This document shows positions 7,635-14,494 of a stretch of 21,955 nucleotides of DNA, piece by piece (the first letter of the stretch is position 1; the number at the start of each line of letters is the position of its first letter). Position numbers and translations under genes: made by a program. The notes under the pieces were generated by a model. It was not told the origin of the DNA and made no database searches. It was given only the letters and a program-made list of their open reading frames with translations. The stretch is taken from assembly GCA_900540495.1 (NCBI GenBank), contig UQGA01000023.1, forward strand, positions 1 through 21,955. The letters are read 5' to 3'. The DNA is from an uncultured Eubacteriales bacterium. GTDB lineage: Bacteria; Bacillota; Clostridia; Christensenellales; CAG-138.

Positions 7635-8453
7635 TCATGCAATGGCAGAGCCGCCTATTTCATATGTCCAGCCGTCCGCACCGCGCTTTGCCGTGCAATC
7701 CGTCCAGTAGACGGCCCCGAGCCCGCTGCGCCACTTTTCCGCGTCAAACCGGAACGTATCCGTCCCGTCCTCGACAAGTGTGATCCGCAGCAGCACGCCG
7801 TCCTCCCAATACAGCGCGTCGCGGTCGATATAGCCCTGCTCGCACAGCTCGTCAAACGTGCCCAGCACCAGGGACAGGCCGTACCGCTCCTCCAGCAGAT
7901 ACCCGAGCGCCTGCTGCTCGCCGTTGGTCAGGTTGGTCGCCCCGGAGAGGTCCAGGCCCAGATAGCGCACGCCGCCGTTCAGCCCCGCGTCCGTCTCCAT
8001 CAGGTCGATCAGCGCCTGCCGGTACAGCACGAAGGGGCTCAGGTCGCCGTCCACGGCGCGCACGCGCGTGACGCCGGCGGGGATCTCCGGAAAGCACTCG
8101 GCCGTTATGCCGCCAAACGTCACCTCGGCCCGTTTCCCGACGCAGAGCGCCTCCACGCCGCCCGGCTCCACGGGCACGCCGTCCAGGGACAGCCGGTACA
8201 GGCCGTTATAGACTCCCTCGCCCGCCAGGAGCAGGCTCCCGTCCGACACGTCGATCACCGTCCCGGTAAGCAGCGCCTCGCCCCCGGGCGCCGCGGTGGC
8301 AGCGCCGGGCGTCTCCGGTCCCGTGGCCACCATGGGCGGCGCCCCCGGCCCCGGCGCGGCCGTACAGCCGGCAAACAACAGCAACGCCAGCACGGCGCAC
8401 AGCGCCACGGCACGGCGCGCCCGCAGGCGGCCGGCCGGCACATACCGTTTCAT
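7635..8453 (-). CDS. Lipoprotein of unknown function
   Basis: A 272-residue protein with a basic N-terminus, a hydrophobic stretch (15-28) and a lipobox LFAGC with Cys30, so it is predicted to be lipid-anchored outside the membrane. A Pro/Ala/Gly-rich linker (31-58) follows. Then comes a beta-rich part (about 60-132: LLTGTVIDVSDGSLLLAG, GKRAEVTFGGITAE) that looks like the small OB-like domain of some Firmicute lipoproteins. A C-terminal domain (140-272) has LYWEDGVLLRITL and FDAEKWRSGLGA ending in WTYEIGG. I recognise the pattern as recurrent in clostridial secreted proteins but cannot name a family. AAGGAGG overlaps the serpin stop codon, so the two genes are probably one operon, with the serpin first. 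Confidence 0.8.
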   Translation of the reverse strand: MKRYVPAGRLRARRAVALCAVLALLLFAGCTAAPGPGAPPMVATGPETPGAATAAPGGEALLTGTVIDVSDGSLLLAGEGVYNGLYRLSLDGVPVEPGGVEALCVGKRAEVTFGGITAECFPEIPAGVTRVRAVDGDLSPFVLYRQALIDLMETDAGLNGGVRYLGLDLSGATNLTNGEQQALGYLLEERYGLSLVLGTFDELCEQGYIDRDALYWEDGVLLRITLVEDGTDTFRFDAEKWRSGLGAVYWTDCTAKRGADGWTYEIGGSAIA

Positions 8454-8465
8454 CCCGCATCCTCC

Positions 8466-9725
8466 TTACGCCGCCGGGTTGGCGACCACGCCGACGAACA
8501 GCAGCGCGCCCTGCGCCGCGGTGATCGCAAACAGGAACGGCCGGTCCAGTGTGAAATCGACGCGCTGCGGCTCCATATCGGCGGCGCCGGATACGTCGAG
8601 GCGCGTAAAGGCGGCCGCTTCCACGCCCTTTTCGTCGATGGCGATGTGCGTCTGCTGCCTGGCGGCGGAAAGATAGGCGTCGGGATGGATGCCGTCGAGC
8701 GCCGCGTCGGTCCCAAAGGCATGCGTCACGCCGAGCGACTGCAACATCGGGACGAGGTCGTATTCGCAGTCAAACGCGAATTTCGGGAGGCTCCACTCGA
8801 TCTCCGCCACCGTCTCCTCCCCCGCGTCCAGCAGCGCGGCGAGGCCCTGCGCCTCCAAAAGCGCGGCCACGTTCGTGTCCTCGTCGGGCAGGATGAACGT
8901 CATGGAACCGGCGCTCTTGAGCGGCAGCGACGCGCGGGTAAAGCCGTCGCCGTCGGCAAAGCCGCCGTCGCGCAGCGCATGCAGGAACGACACGTTCACG
9001 TCCCCGCCGGCCGCATGGAACGCGCCGTCGGCTGTCTTGGCCTCGTCAAACACGTCGAACCACTCGTCTTCAAACAGCACCGTGTTGGCCAGCAACAGAA
9101 TCTGGCCGGGCGAAAGCTCGATTTCCGGCTCCACCATGCCGCCGGTCTGCTCCGCGACCCAGGCGGCGATGGCGCGGCCGGCCGACGCATCGTCAAAGTC
9201 CAGCGTAAACAGCGCCGCATAGTAGTCCTCCGCCGCGGTATTGCAGAACGCCTCGCCAAAGGGCAGGCCCGCGCGCATCCAGAGCGAGTTGGCAATCCTG
9301 AGCCTGCCGATCCCGTCATCGGTGTACAGGCGGCGCATCAGGTTGCCCAGCTCCTCGCCGGGCATGGCGTCGGCGCTCCCAGTGAGCGCCGCGGCCAGCT
9401 GTGCGCGCGTCTCCCCCGTCGCCCCCTCGCAGAGGAGCGCGAGCGCATAGTAGAGCGAAAGCGGGGAATAGTTCGCGTTGCCCGACGCGCCGGAGAGCAA
9501 CACGTCCGCCGAACGGCAGGCAAAGCCGTTCACGCGCGCAAGCGTCGCTTCGGAGACGGGGTTTTGTTCGCGCACGGCCCGTCGGCCGTCATAATCGTCG
9601 TAGGAAACGGCGGCCGGATACGCCACCTCGTTGGCCGGCCGCGCCGCCGACGGCACAGCGGATGCGCAGCCGCCCATCAACAGCGCCGCCATCAGCAGCG
9701 CCGTGATGCTTATTGTCCGTTTCAT
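8466..9725 (-). CDS. Serpin-family protease inhibitor, predicted lipoprotein
   Basis: A 419-residue protein with a signal peptide ending in the lipobox LLMGGC (Cys20), then a linker to about residue 55 and a full serpin fold. Serpin landmarks are ANYSPLSLYYALALL (84-98), IANSLWM (144-150), LLLANTVLFEDEWFDVF (210-226), SMTFILPDED (274-283), WSLPKFAFDCEYDL (311-324), the hinge DEKGVEAAAFT (364-374), and RPFLFAI (395-401). The alanine-rich hinge with non-bulky P14 Val suggests a true inhibitor trapping serine or cysteine proteases; target unknown. The cleavage bond should lie around Ala381 to Met384. The start at 9725 is set by AAGGAGGG about 8 bases upstream; an ATG at 9770 is rejected. First gene of a two-lipoprotein unit. 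Confidence 0.9.
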   Translation of the reverse strand: MKRTISITALLMAALLMGGCASAVPSAARPANEVAYPAAVSYDDYDGRRAVREQNPVSEATLARVNGFACRSADVLLSGASGNANYSPLSLYYALALLCEGATGETRAQLAAALTGSADAMPGEELGNLMRRLYTDDGIGRLRIANSLWMRAGLPFGEAFCNTAAEDYYAALFTLDFDDASAGRAIAAWVAEQTGGMVEPEIELSPGQILLLANTVLFEDEWFDVFDEAKTADGAFHAAGGDVNVSFLHALRDGGFADGDGFTRASLPLKSAGSMTFILPDEDTNVAALLEAQGLAALLDAGEETVAEIEWSLPKFAFDCEYDLVPMLQSLGVTHAFGTDAALDGIHPDAYLSAARQQTHIAIDEKGVEAAAFTRLDVSGAADMEPQRVDFTLDRPFLFAITAAQGALLFVGVVANPAA

Positions 9726-9764
9726 GGGGCAGTCCCTCCTTCCTGTATATAACACCCGGAAGGC

Positions 9765-9782
9765 GGGCAAAAGGTTTCGCCC
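9765..9782 (-). terminator. Short hairpin after sigF, possible terminator
   Basis: Reading the minus strand, GGGCGAAA pairs with TTTTGCCC (seven or eight pairs with one G-T, tight loop) 15 bases after the sigF stop. No T run follows, so termination before the serpin gene is plausible but uncertain. Confidence 0.25.
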
Positions 9783-9796
9783 ACGCGCGCGCCCCT

Positions 9797-10579
9797 TCAG
9801 GTCGCCATTTCGCGCAGCTTTTTCAGGATGCGGCTCTCCAGGCGCGAAACCTGCACCTGCGATACCCCGAGCACATCCGCGATCTGGGATTGGGTGCGGT
9901 CCTTGAAATAGCGCAGCACAATGATCTGCCGCTCGCGCGCGTCGAGGCGCAGCAGCAGTTCCTTGAGCAGCAGCCGGTCGAGCGTGCGCAGCTCCTCGCC
10001 CGGATCGGAGAGATATTCCACGCGCGGCGCGCCGTCCTCCTCGAAGCGGCTCTCGCTCAACGACAGATAGGGCCGCCCCGCGTCGAACGCCAGGGCAACC
10101 TCCTCCGCATCCACGCCCAGTTCCCGCGCGATTTCCTGCACGCCCGGTTCCCGGCCGGTCTGCCGCCGCAGGCGCTCCTGCACCGCGACGGCACGCGCCG
10201 CCAGCTCCTTGACCGAGCGGCTGACCTTGATCATCCCGTCGTCGCGCAGGAACCGCTTGATTTCCCCCGCGATCATCGGCACGGCATAGGTGGAAAAGCG
10301 CACGTCAAAGTCCGTGTTGAAGTTTTGAACGGCTTTGACCAGCCCCATGCAGCCGAGCTGGTACAGGTCGTCGTAGTCGACACCGCGGCCGAGATACTTG
10401 CGCACGATGGACTTGACCAGCGCGAGGTTGCGGCGCACAAGCGTCTCCTCCGCCGCGCGGTCGCCCGCATGCGCGCGCACGAGCAGCGCACGCATCTGCT
10501 CGTGCGAGAGCGGCGCGCGCTCGTCCCCCTCCTGCGTCCCCGCGTCCGGCGCTCCGCGCGGCTCGTCCGGCGCGGTCAT
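9797..10579 (-). CDS. sigF: RNA polymerase sporulation sigma factor SigF (SpoIIAC)
   Basis: A 260-residue sigma-70 family factor that directs early forespore transcription. Region 2 (about 46-116) includes LVKSIVRKYLGRGVDYDDLYQLGCMGL and the DVRFSTYAVPMIAGEIKRFLRDDG core/-10 recognition segment. Region 3 (about 119-165) begins KVSRSVKELA, and region 4 (205-256) ends in the -35 recognition helix GVSQVQVSRLE. Placement directly after spoIIAA and spoIIAB distinguishes sigma-F from sigma-G. Its ATG overlaps the spoIIAB stop (ATGA) with no good ribosome binding site, so translation is likely coupled. The first 25 residues are a variable acidic/Pro-rich tail. Confidence 0.96.
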   Translation of the reverse strand: MTAPDEPRGAPDAGTQEGDERAPLSHEQMRALLVRAHAGDRAAEETLVRRNLALVKSIVRKYLGRGVDYDDLYQLGCMGLVKAVQNFNTDFDVRFSTYAVPMIAGEIKRFLRDDGMIKVSRSVKELAARAVAVQERLRRQTGREPGVQEIARELGVDAEEVALAFDAGRPYLSLSESRFEEDGAPRVEYLSDPGEELRTLDRLLLKELLLRLDARERQIIVLRYFKDRTQSQIADVLGVSQVQVSRLESRILKKLREMAT

Positions 10580-11010
10580 GGCTCGCCGCGCCGCCCGATC
10601 CGCTTTTTCAGCGTTACGGTCGTGCCGCCGCCGACGGCGGACTCGACGACGACCTCCTCCATGAACGCCTCCATCACGGTGAAGCCCATGCCGGAACGCT
10701 CCAGCTCCGGCTTGGTCGTATAAAAAGGCTGCCTGGCCTGCTCGATGTCGCCGATGCCCACGCCGTCGTCGTGAACGACCGCGGTGAACAGGTCGCCGTC
10801 AATCGTACAGTCGAGCCGTACCGTGCCCGGCCGGTTCTCGTAGCCATGGATGATGGCGTTGGTCACCGCCTCCGATACGGCCGTGCGGATATCCGACAGC
10901 TCCTCGATGGTCGGATTCATCTGCGTAGCGAACGCCGCCGCGCAAGAGCGCGCGAACCCCTCGTTCTGCGACAGGCTTGCAAACTGCAAGCGCATCTCAT
11001 TGTCTGCCAT
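10576..11010 (-). CDS. spoIIAB: Anti-sigma F factor and serine kinase SpoIIAB
   Basis: A 144-residue GHKL-fold protein that binds and silences sigma-F and, with ATP, phosphorylates SpoIIAA. The ATP-binding boxes are visible: N box EAVTNAIIHG (47-56), G1 box HDDGVGI (80-86) and G2 box SGMGFTVM (106-113). Length matches the family. The ATG at 11008-11010 has AGGAGG 6 bases upstream; an ATG at residue 6 is a less favoured alternative. It lies 17 bases after spoIIAA and overlaps sigF by 4 bases. This keeps the inhibitor and its sigma factor in matched amounts. Confidence 0.96.
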   Translation of the reverse strand: MADNEMRLQFASLSQNEGFARSCAAAFATQMNPTIEELSDIRTAVSEAVTNAIIHGYENRPGTVRLDCTIDGDLFTAVVHDDGVGIGDIEQARQPFYTTKPELERSGMGFTVMEAFMEEVVVESAVGGGTTVTLKKRIGRRGEP

Positions 11011-11027
11011 ACTTCCCCTCCTGTTGC

Positions 11028-11333
11028 TTACGCGCGCTCCACGAGCGCATACAACCCCGACATGCGGAAAATACGGTCCACGGGCGTGCGCACGCCGGAC
11101 AGGATCATCCTGCCGCCGCGTGCCGCCAGCGTCCGGTAGCGGCCGAGTACCACGCCAAGCCCCGCGCTGTCCATGAATGTGACGCCCGTCATGTCGAGCT
11201 GGAGCTCGCGCACGGTTACGTCGCACAGTATCGCGTCGAGCATGCCCCGCGCCTGCTCCGCGCTGTGATGATCCAGCTCGCCGGACAGGTAGACGACGAT
11301 CCGCTGCCCCCGGCGAACGGCCTTGATCTCCAT
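11028..11333 (-). CDS. spoIIAA: Anti-sigma F factor antagonist SpoIIAA (STAS domain)
   Basis: A 101-residue STAS-domain protein. When unphosphorylated it binds SpoIIAB and frees sigma-F in the forespore. The hallmark MDSAGLGVVLGRY places the phosphorylatable serine at residue 56, matching Ser58 of B. subtilis SpoIIAA. The N-terminal VVYLSGELDHHSAEQAR strand-helix is also typical. The start ATG (11331-11333) has AGGAGG 9 bases upstream; in-frame codons further upstream lack such a site. First gene of the sporulation operon, with a candidate sigma-H promoter about 40-60 bases upstream. Confidence 0.96.
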   Translation of the reverse strand: MEIKAVRRGQRIVVYLSGELDHHSAEQARGMLDAILCDVTVRELQLDMTGVTFMDSAGLGVVLGRYRTLAARGGRMILSGVRTPVDRIFRMSGLYALVERA

Positions 11334-11369
11334 GTGGTTGTTCCTCCTGTGCATAGTGCGTCTTATTAT

Positions 11370-11394
11370 GTTCGGTCGGCGATTTTTGCCTCCT
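11370..11394 (-). promoter_or_regulatory. Candidate sigma-H promoter of spoIIA
   Basis: On the minus strand, GCAGGAGGC is followed by ACCGAACAT, with 17 bases between the AGGA core (plus 11391-11394) and the GAAC core (plus 11370-11373). Sigma-H promoters have AGGA and GAAT cores at this spacing, and spoIIA is transcribed by sigma-H in B. subtilis. The core differs at one base (GAAC for GAAT), and the AT-rich triplet after AGGA is missing. Confidence 0.4.
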
Positions 11395-11415
11395 GCCTCG
11401 AAAGGTGGGTTGCTT

Positions 11416-11422
11416 TGTCGGA
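11416..11422. promoter_or_regulatory. Candidate Spo0A box upstream of spoIIA
   Basis: TGTCGGA on the plus strand matches the 0A box TGTCGAA at six of seven bases and lies about 22 bases upstream of the candidate sigma-H -35. Activation of spoIIA by Spo0A~P is known in B. subtilis. A 7-base site with one mismatch is weak evidence by itself. Confidence 0.3.
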
Positions 11423-11557
11423 TGGGCGGCGAATCCTGCCCCCGGTGGCGCGCGCAATCCGCCGGTATGTTCAGGATGCCCGGTTTCATATGCTTTTATA
11501 CGGGGCGCTCGTCCATTTTTGCGCCCCGCGACCGTATATGGAAAGGAGGCGGACGCC

Positions 11558-12625
11558 GTGCGCGTGCTCAGAGCCCTGCTGGCGCTGGCCATCGCCGCGT
11601 TTCTGCTCTTCTCGCCCCGGTTTCTGCTCGAAGGGCTGTCACAGGACTATACGCATGGCATATTCGAGTTGGAGGAGCCTGAATGGGAGGGTATCATCGA
11701 GCTTTGGCACATCGTGGATTTCAAGGCCTATCAGGGCAGCGTCACGCGCTATCTGGCCGCGCGCACGGAGGCGTTCTGCAAGGCGCATCCCGGCGTGTTC
11801 ATCGAGGTGACCGGAATGACGGTCGAGGCGTTTGCCGAGCGATACGCGCGCGGCGACCGCCCGGACGCCTACTCGTTCCCCGGCGGGCTGCTGTACCGGG
11901 AACAGCTACGGCCGCTCCCCGCTGAAATCGACGGGCTCGCCGCGCTGCGCCCCGGGCTGCGCGCCGCCGAAGCGGAGGGCACGGTGTATGCCGCGCCCTA
12001 TCTGATGAGCGGCTACTTCCTGCTTTTGAACACGCAAAACGCCCTCTTCTCCAGCGCGCGCCCGCCGGCGTCGCCGGAGGAGGTGGACCTGCAGGCGGCG
12101 ATGGACGGGGGCGATCTGGAGGCCCCCGCCGTATACGCCGCGCTGCTGGGCCTCAGCGGTTCGCTCGCGGAAGCGGGCGCGTTCCGGGCCGGAAAAGCGG
12201 CCTGCCAGGTGGCCGATGCGCGCGCGCTCGGCGACCTGCAGCGGGCGCAGGAGGGGAATCTCCTCTTCGCCGCGCTGCCGATGACGCAGTACACCGACCA
12301 GGTGCAGTACCTTGGCGCCGCCGCCGGCACGGACGATACGCGCGCCGCCATCATCGCCGCGCTGTGCGATTTCCTGTTGCAGGATGAGGAACAGGCGCAG
12401 CTCCCCGCGCTTGGCGCGCTGCCGGTGACGAACGCGGAGGTGGCCTATGCAGAGCGCCTGCTCGCGGACTGGAACGCCGCCTGCACAACGATTGCCGTGC
12501 CGGACCCGTTTCTCTATCAGCGGCACCGCGATGCGCTCGAAGCCGACGCACTGCGCGCGCTCGCCGGGGAAGCCGGCGCGGCGGATGCGTTTTCCGAGCG
12601 GTTATCGGTTGTACTGGGCGGGTAA
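11558..12625 (+). CDS. Extracellular solute-binding-like protein (family 1 type), orphan
   Basis: A 355-residue protein with a hydrophobic N-terminal segment (about 3-20) and no lipobox cysteine, so it is secreted or membrane-anchored. The text ELWHIVDFKAYQGSVTRYL, AFCKAHPGVFIEVTGMTVEAF, RPDAYSFPGG and APYLMSGYFLLLNTQ resembles the N-lobe of sugar-type ABC substrate-binding proteins. The C-terminal half (FLLQDEEQAQLPALGALPVT) resembles their closing helices. It is shorter than the usual 400-450 residues, with a reduced middle. No permease or ATPase gene accompanies it. GTG at 11558 is preferred, with AAAGGAGG at 11542-11549; an upstream in-frame ATG at 11405 would overlap the spoIIA promoter. 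Ligand unknown. Confidence 0.72.
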   Translation: MRVLRALLALAIAAFLLFSPRFLLEGLSQDYTHGIFELEEPEWEGIIELWHIVDFKAYQGSVTRYLAARTEAFCKAHPGVFIEVTGMTVEAFAERYARGDRPDAYSFPGGLLYREQLRPLPAEIDGLAALRPGLRAAEAEGTVYAAPYLMSGYFLLLNTQNALFSSARPPASPEEVDLQAAMDGGDLEAPAVYAALLGLSGSLAEAGAFRAGKAACQVADARALGDLQRAQEGNLLFAALPMTQYTDQVQYLGAAAGTDDTRAAIIAALCDFLLQDEEQAQLPALGALPVTNAEVAYAERLLADWNAACTTIAVPDPFLYQRHRDALEADALRALAGEAGAADAFSERLSVVLGG

Positions 12626-12637
12626 ACTTGCTATAAT
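12609..12637 (+). promoter_or_regulatory. murB: Predicted promoter of the murB operon, at the murB start codon
   Basis: A perfect TATAAT (12632-12637) ends 6 bases before the murB ATG, with TTGTAC (12609-12614) 17 bases upstream. Transcription would start at about 12643-12645, on or next to the start codon. The -35 overlaps the last codons of the solute-binding-like gene. Confidence 0.5.
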
Positions 12638-12643
12638 TGTCAT

Positions 12644-13549
12644 ATGAAAGAACTCGGCCAAACCATATCGCGCGCGCTCGCTGCGCGCGGCGTTACGCGG
12701 GTGCGCGAGCAGGTGCCGCTGTCGGAGCTGACGAGCTTTCGCATCGGCGGGCCGGCGGCCGCCTGCGCCGAGGCCGGCGACGGGCGGGAGCTCGCCGCCG
12801 CGTTGGACGTGTGCCGCGAAAACGGCTTCCCCTTCTGCGTGCTCGGCAACGGGACGAACGTGCTCGCGCCGGACGAGGGATACGCCGGCCTCGTGTTGCG
12901 CCTTGCCGGCGGCGCGCCGCGCTTTGAGGGCCGAAGCGCAACCGTTGCGGCCGGCACGAGCCTGTCCGCCTTTGCCAAGGCGTGCGTCGCCCGCGGCCTC
13001 GCGGGGCTCGAAGCGCTCAGCGGCATACCGGGGACGGTCGGCGGCGCCTGCGCCATGAACGCCGGCGCCTACGGCGCGCAGCTTTCGGACGTGCTCGTGT
13101 CCGTCCGCATCCTGCGGGGCGGCGTCGTCGAAGAGGCGGCCGTGCGCGAAGGCGACCTGGGGTATCGCAGCAGCGCGTTCGCCGCGCCCGGCTGCATCGT
13201 ACTTGAGGCCACGGTGCGCCTCGACGAGGACGACGGCGGCGCCGTGCAGCGCATGGAGGCGTATACGCGCGCGCGCCGCGAGAAACAGCCGCTGGCGCTT
13301 CCGTCGGCGGGCAGCGTTTTCCGGCGGCCGCCCGGCCACTTTGCCGGCGCGCTGATCGAGCAGTGCGGCCTCAAGGGCGCCCGCGTCGGGGGCGCGGAGG
13401 TAAGCGAGCTGCACGCCGGCTTCATTGTCAACCGTGGCGGCGCGACCTGCGCCGATGTGCTCGCGCTGATCCGGCACGTCCAGACCGTCGTGTTTGAGCG
13501 CACCGGCGTGCGCCTGGAGCGGGAAATCAAACTGTTTTCTGAGCTTTGA
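12644..13549 (+). CDS. murB: UDP-N-acetylenolpyruvoylglucosamine reductase MurB
   Basis: A 301-residue cytoplasmic flavoenzyme that reduces UDP-GlcNAc-enolpyruvate to UDP-MurNAc with NADPH, in peptidoglycan precursor synthesis. FAD-binding signatures are SFRIGGPA (31-38), LGNGTNVLAPDEGY (67-80) and LSGIPGTVGGACAMNAGAYG (125-144). Catalytic positions are Arg175 (GYRSSAF), the proton-donating Ser224 (SAGSVFRRP) and Glu294 near the end. It has the shorter type II architecture usual in Gram-positives. No ribosome binding site precedes the ATG; instead TATAAT ends 6 bases before it, suggesting a leaderless message. It opens the murB-rapZ-whiA-dnaE-rlmD run. Confidence 0.96.
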   Translation: MKELGQTISRALAARGVTRVREQVPLSELTSFRIGGPAAACAEAGDGRELAAALDVCRENGFPFCVLGNGTNVLAPDEGYAGLVLRLAGGAPRFEGRSATVAAGTSLSAFAKACVARGLAGLEALSGIPGTVGGACAMNAGAYGAQLSDVLVSVRILRGGVVEEAAVREGDLGYRSSAFAAPGCIVLEATVRLDEDDGGAVQRMEAYTRARREKQPLALPSAGSVFRRPPGHFAGALIEQCGLKGARVGGAEVSELHAGFIVNRGGATCADVLALIRHVQTVVFERTGVRLEREIKLFSEL

Positions 13550-13591
13550 CGACGGCCGTCGATGGCCGCCCGGGAAAGGAGCGGGGAAAAG

Positions 13592-14482
13592 ATGTACCTT
13601 CTGATCGTATCGGGCCTGTCCGGCGCCGGCAAGTCGCTCTGCCTCAACTGTCTCGAAGAGCAGGGCTATTTTTGCGTGGACAACCTCCCGTCCCCGCTGC
13701 TGTCGGAATTCGTGGAGTTGTGCGAAAAGGCGGTGCCCCGCATCCGGCGCGCAGCCGTGACCATCGACAGCCGCGAAAGCCTCCTCTCGCGCCAGCCCCA
13801 CAGCATCCTGGAGCGGCTTGACGCGCTGCGCGTGCCGTATGAAATCCTGTTCCTCGACGCGCGCGACGACGTGCTCCGCAAGCGCTACAACGAGTCCCGC
13901 CGCCGCCATCCGCTCGGCGACGCGGGGGACGCCTACACGGGCGTGCAGCGCGAGCGCGCCTTCCTGCAGGGCATTCGCAACCGGGCCGCCTATGTGCTCG
14001 ACACCAGCGATATCCGCCCGCGCGACCTGCCCAAGACCATCGCCAAGGTCCTGCCGGAATATGAGAGCCGGGATGCGACGCTGCTGCTGTGCAGCTTCGG
14101 TTACAAGCGCGGCGTGCCGGTGGACGCGGACATCGTGTTCGACATGCGCTTCATTCCCAACCCGTTTTACGTGGAGCAGCTCCGCCCGCTCTCCGGGCTT
14201 GATCAGACGCTGCGCGACTACGTGTTCGCACAGCCGTTCGCGCGCGAATTCATGGACCGGATCGAGGAGATGCTGCTCGCCATGATCCCCCTCTATCAGG
14301 AGCAGGACAAGCGGATCCTGCGCGTCTGCTTTGGCTGCACGGGCGGGCGGCACCGCTCCGTAGCCGCCGCGGAAGAGATGGCGCAGCGCTTTCACCGCCA
14401 CGGGCTGAACGTGCGCGTCTACCATCGCGATCTGGTGGTGGAGGCGGCCGATATCGCGGCGCGTTTTTCCATCGACGGGTAG
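13592..14482 (+). CDS. rapZ: RNase adapter RapZ / nucleotide-binding protein YvcJ
   Basis: A 296-residue P-loop protein with Walker A GLSGAGKS at residues 8-15, FSYKRG-like SFGYKRGVPVDADIVFDMRF (168-187), NPFYVEQLRPLSG (190-202) and the C-terminal GCTGGRHRSV (248-257), all diagnostic. In E. coli RapZ presents small RNA GlmZ to RNase E; the Firmicute YvcJ hydrolyses GTP/ATP and has been linked to competence, with its molecular role less clear. The ATG at 13592 has AAAGGAG 10 bases upstream; an in-frame ATG at 13562 lacks one. It lies 42 bases after murB and 12 before whiA. Confidence 0.95.
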   Translation: MYLLIVSGLSGAGKSLCLNCLEEQGYFCVDNLPSPLLSEFVELCEKAVPRIRRAAVTIDSRESLLSRQPHSILERLDALRVPYEILFLDARDDVLRKRYNESRRRHPLGDAGDAYTGVQRERAFLQGIRNRAAYVLDTSDIRPRDLPKTIAKVLPEYESRDATLLLCSFGYKRGVPVDADIVFDMRFIPNPFYVEQLRPLSGLDQTLRDYVFAQPFAREFMDRIEEMLLAMIPLYQEQDKRILRVCFGCTGGRHRSVAAAEEMAQRFHRHGLNVRVYHRDLVVEAADIAARFSIDG

Positions 14483-14494
14483 GAGTATCGCGGA

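Noticed and set aside
9735..9772. A promoter just upstream of the serpin gene (TATATA-like element at about 9745-9751)
   Set aside because: The element is only a few bases from the ribosome binding site, and no reasonable -35 lies 16-18 bases away.
11489..11545. A promoter for the solute-binding-like gene (TTATAC at 11496-11501, GTATA near 11533-11538)
   Set aside because: Neither has a partner element at acceptable spacing for sigma-A or a forespore sigma factor.
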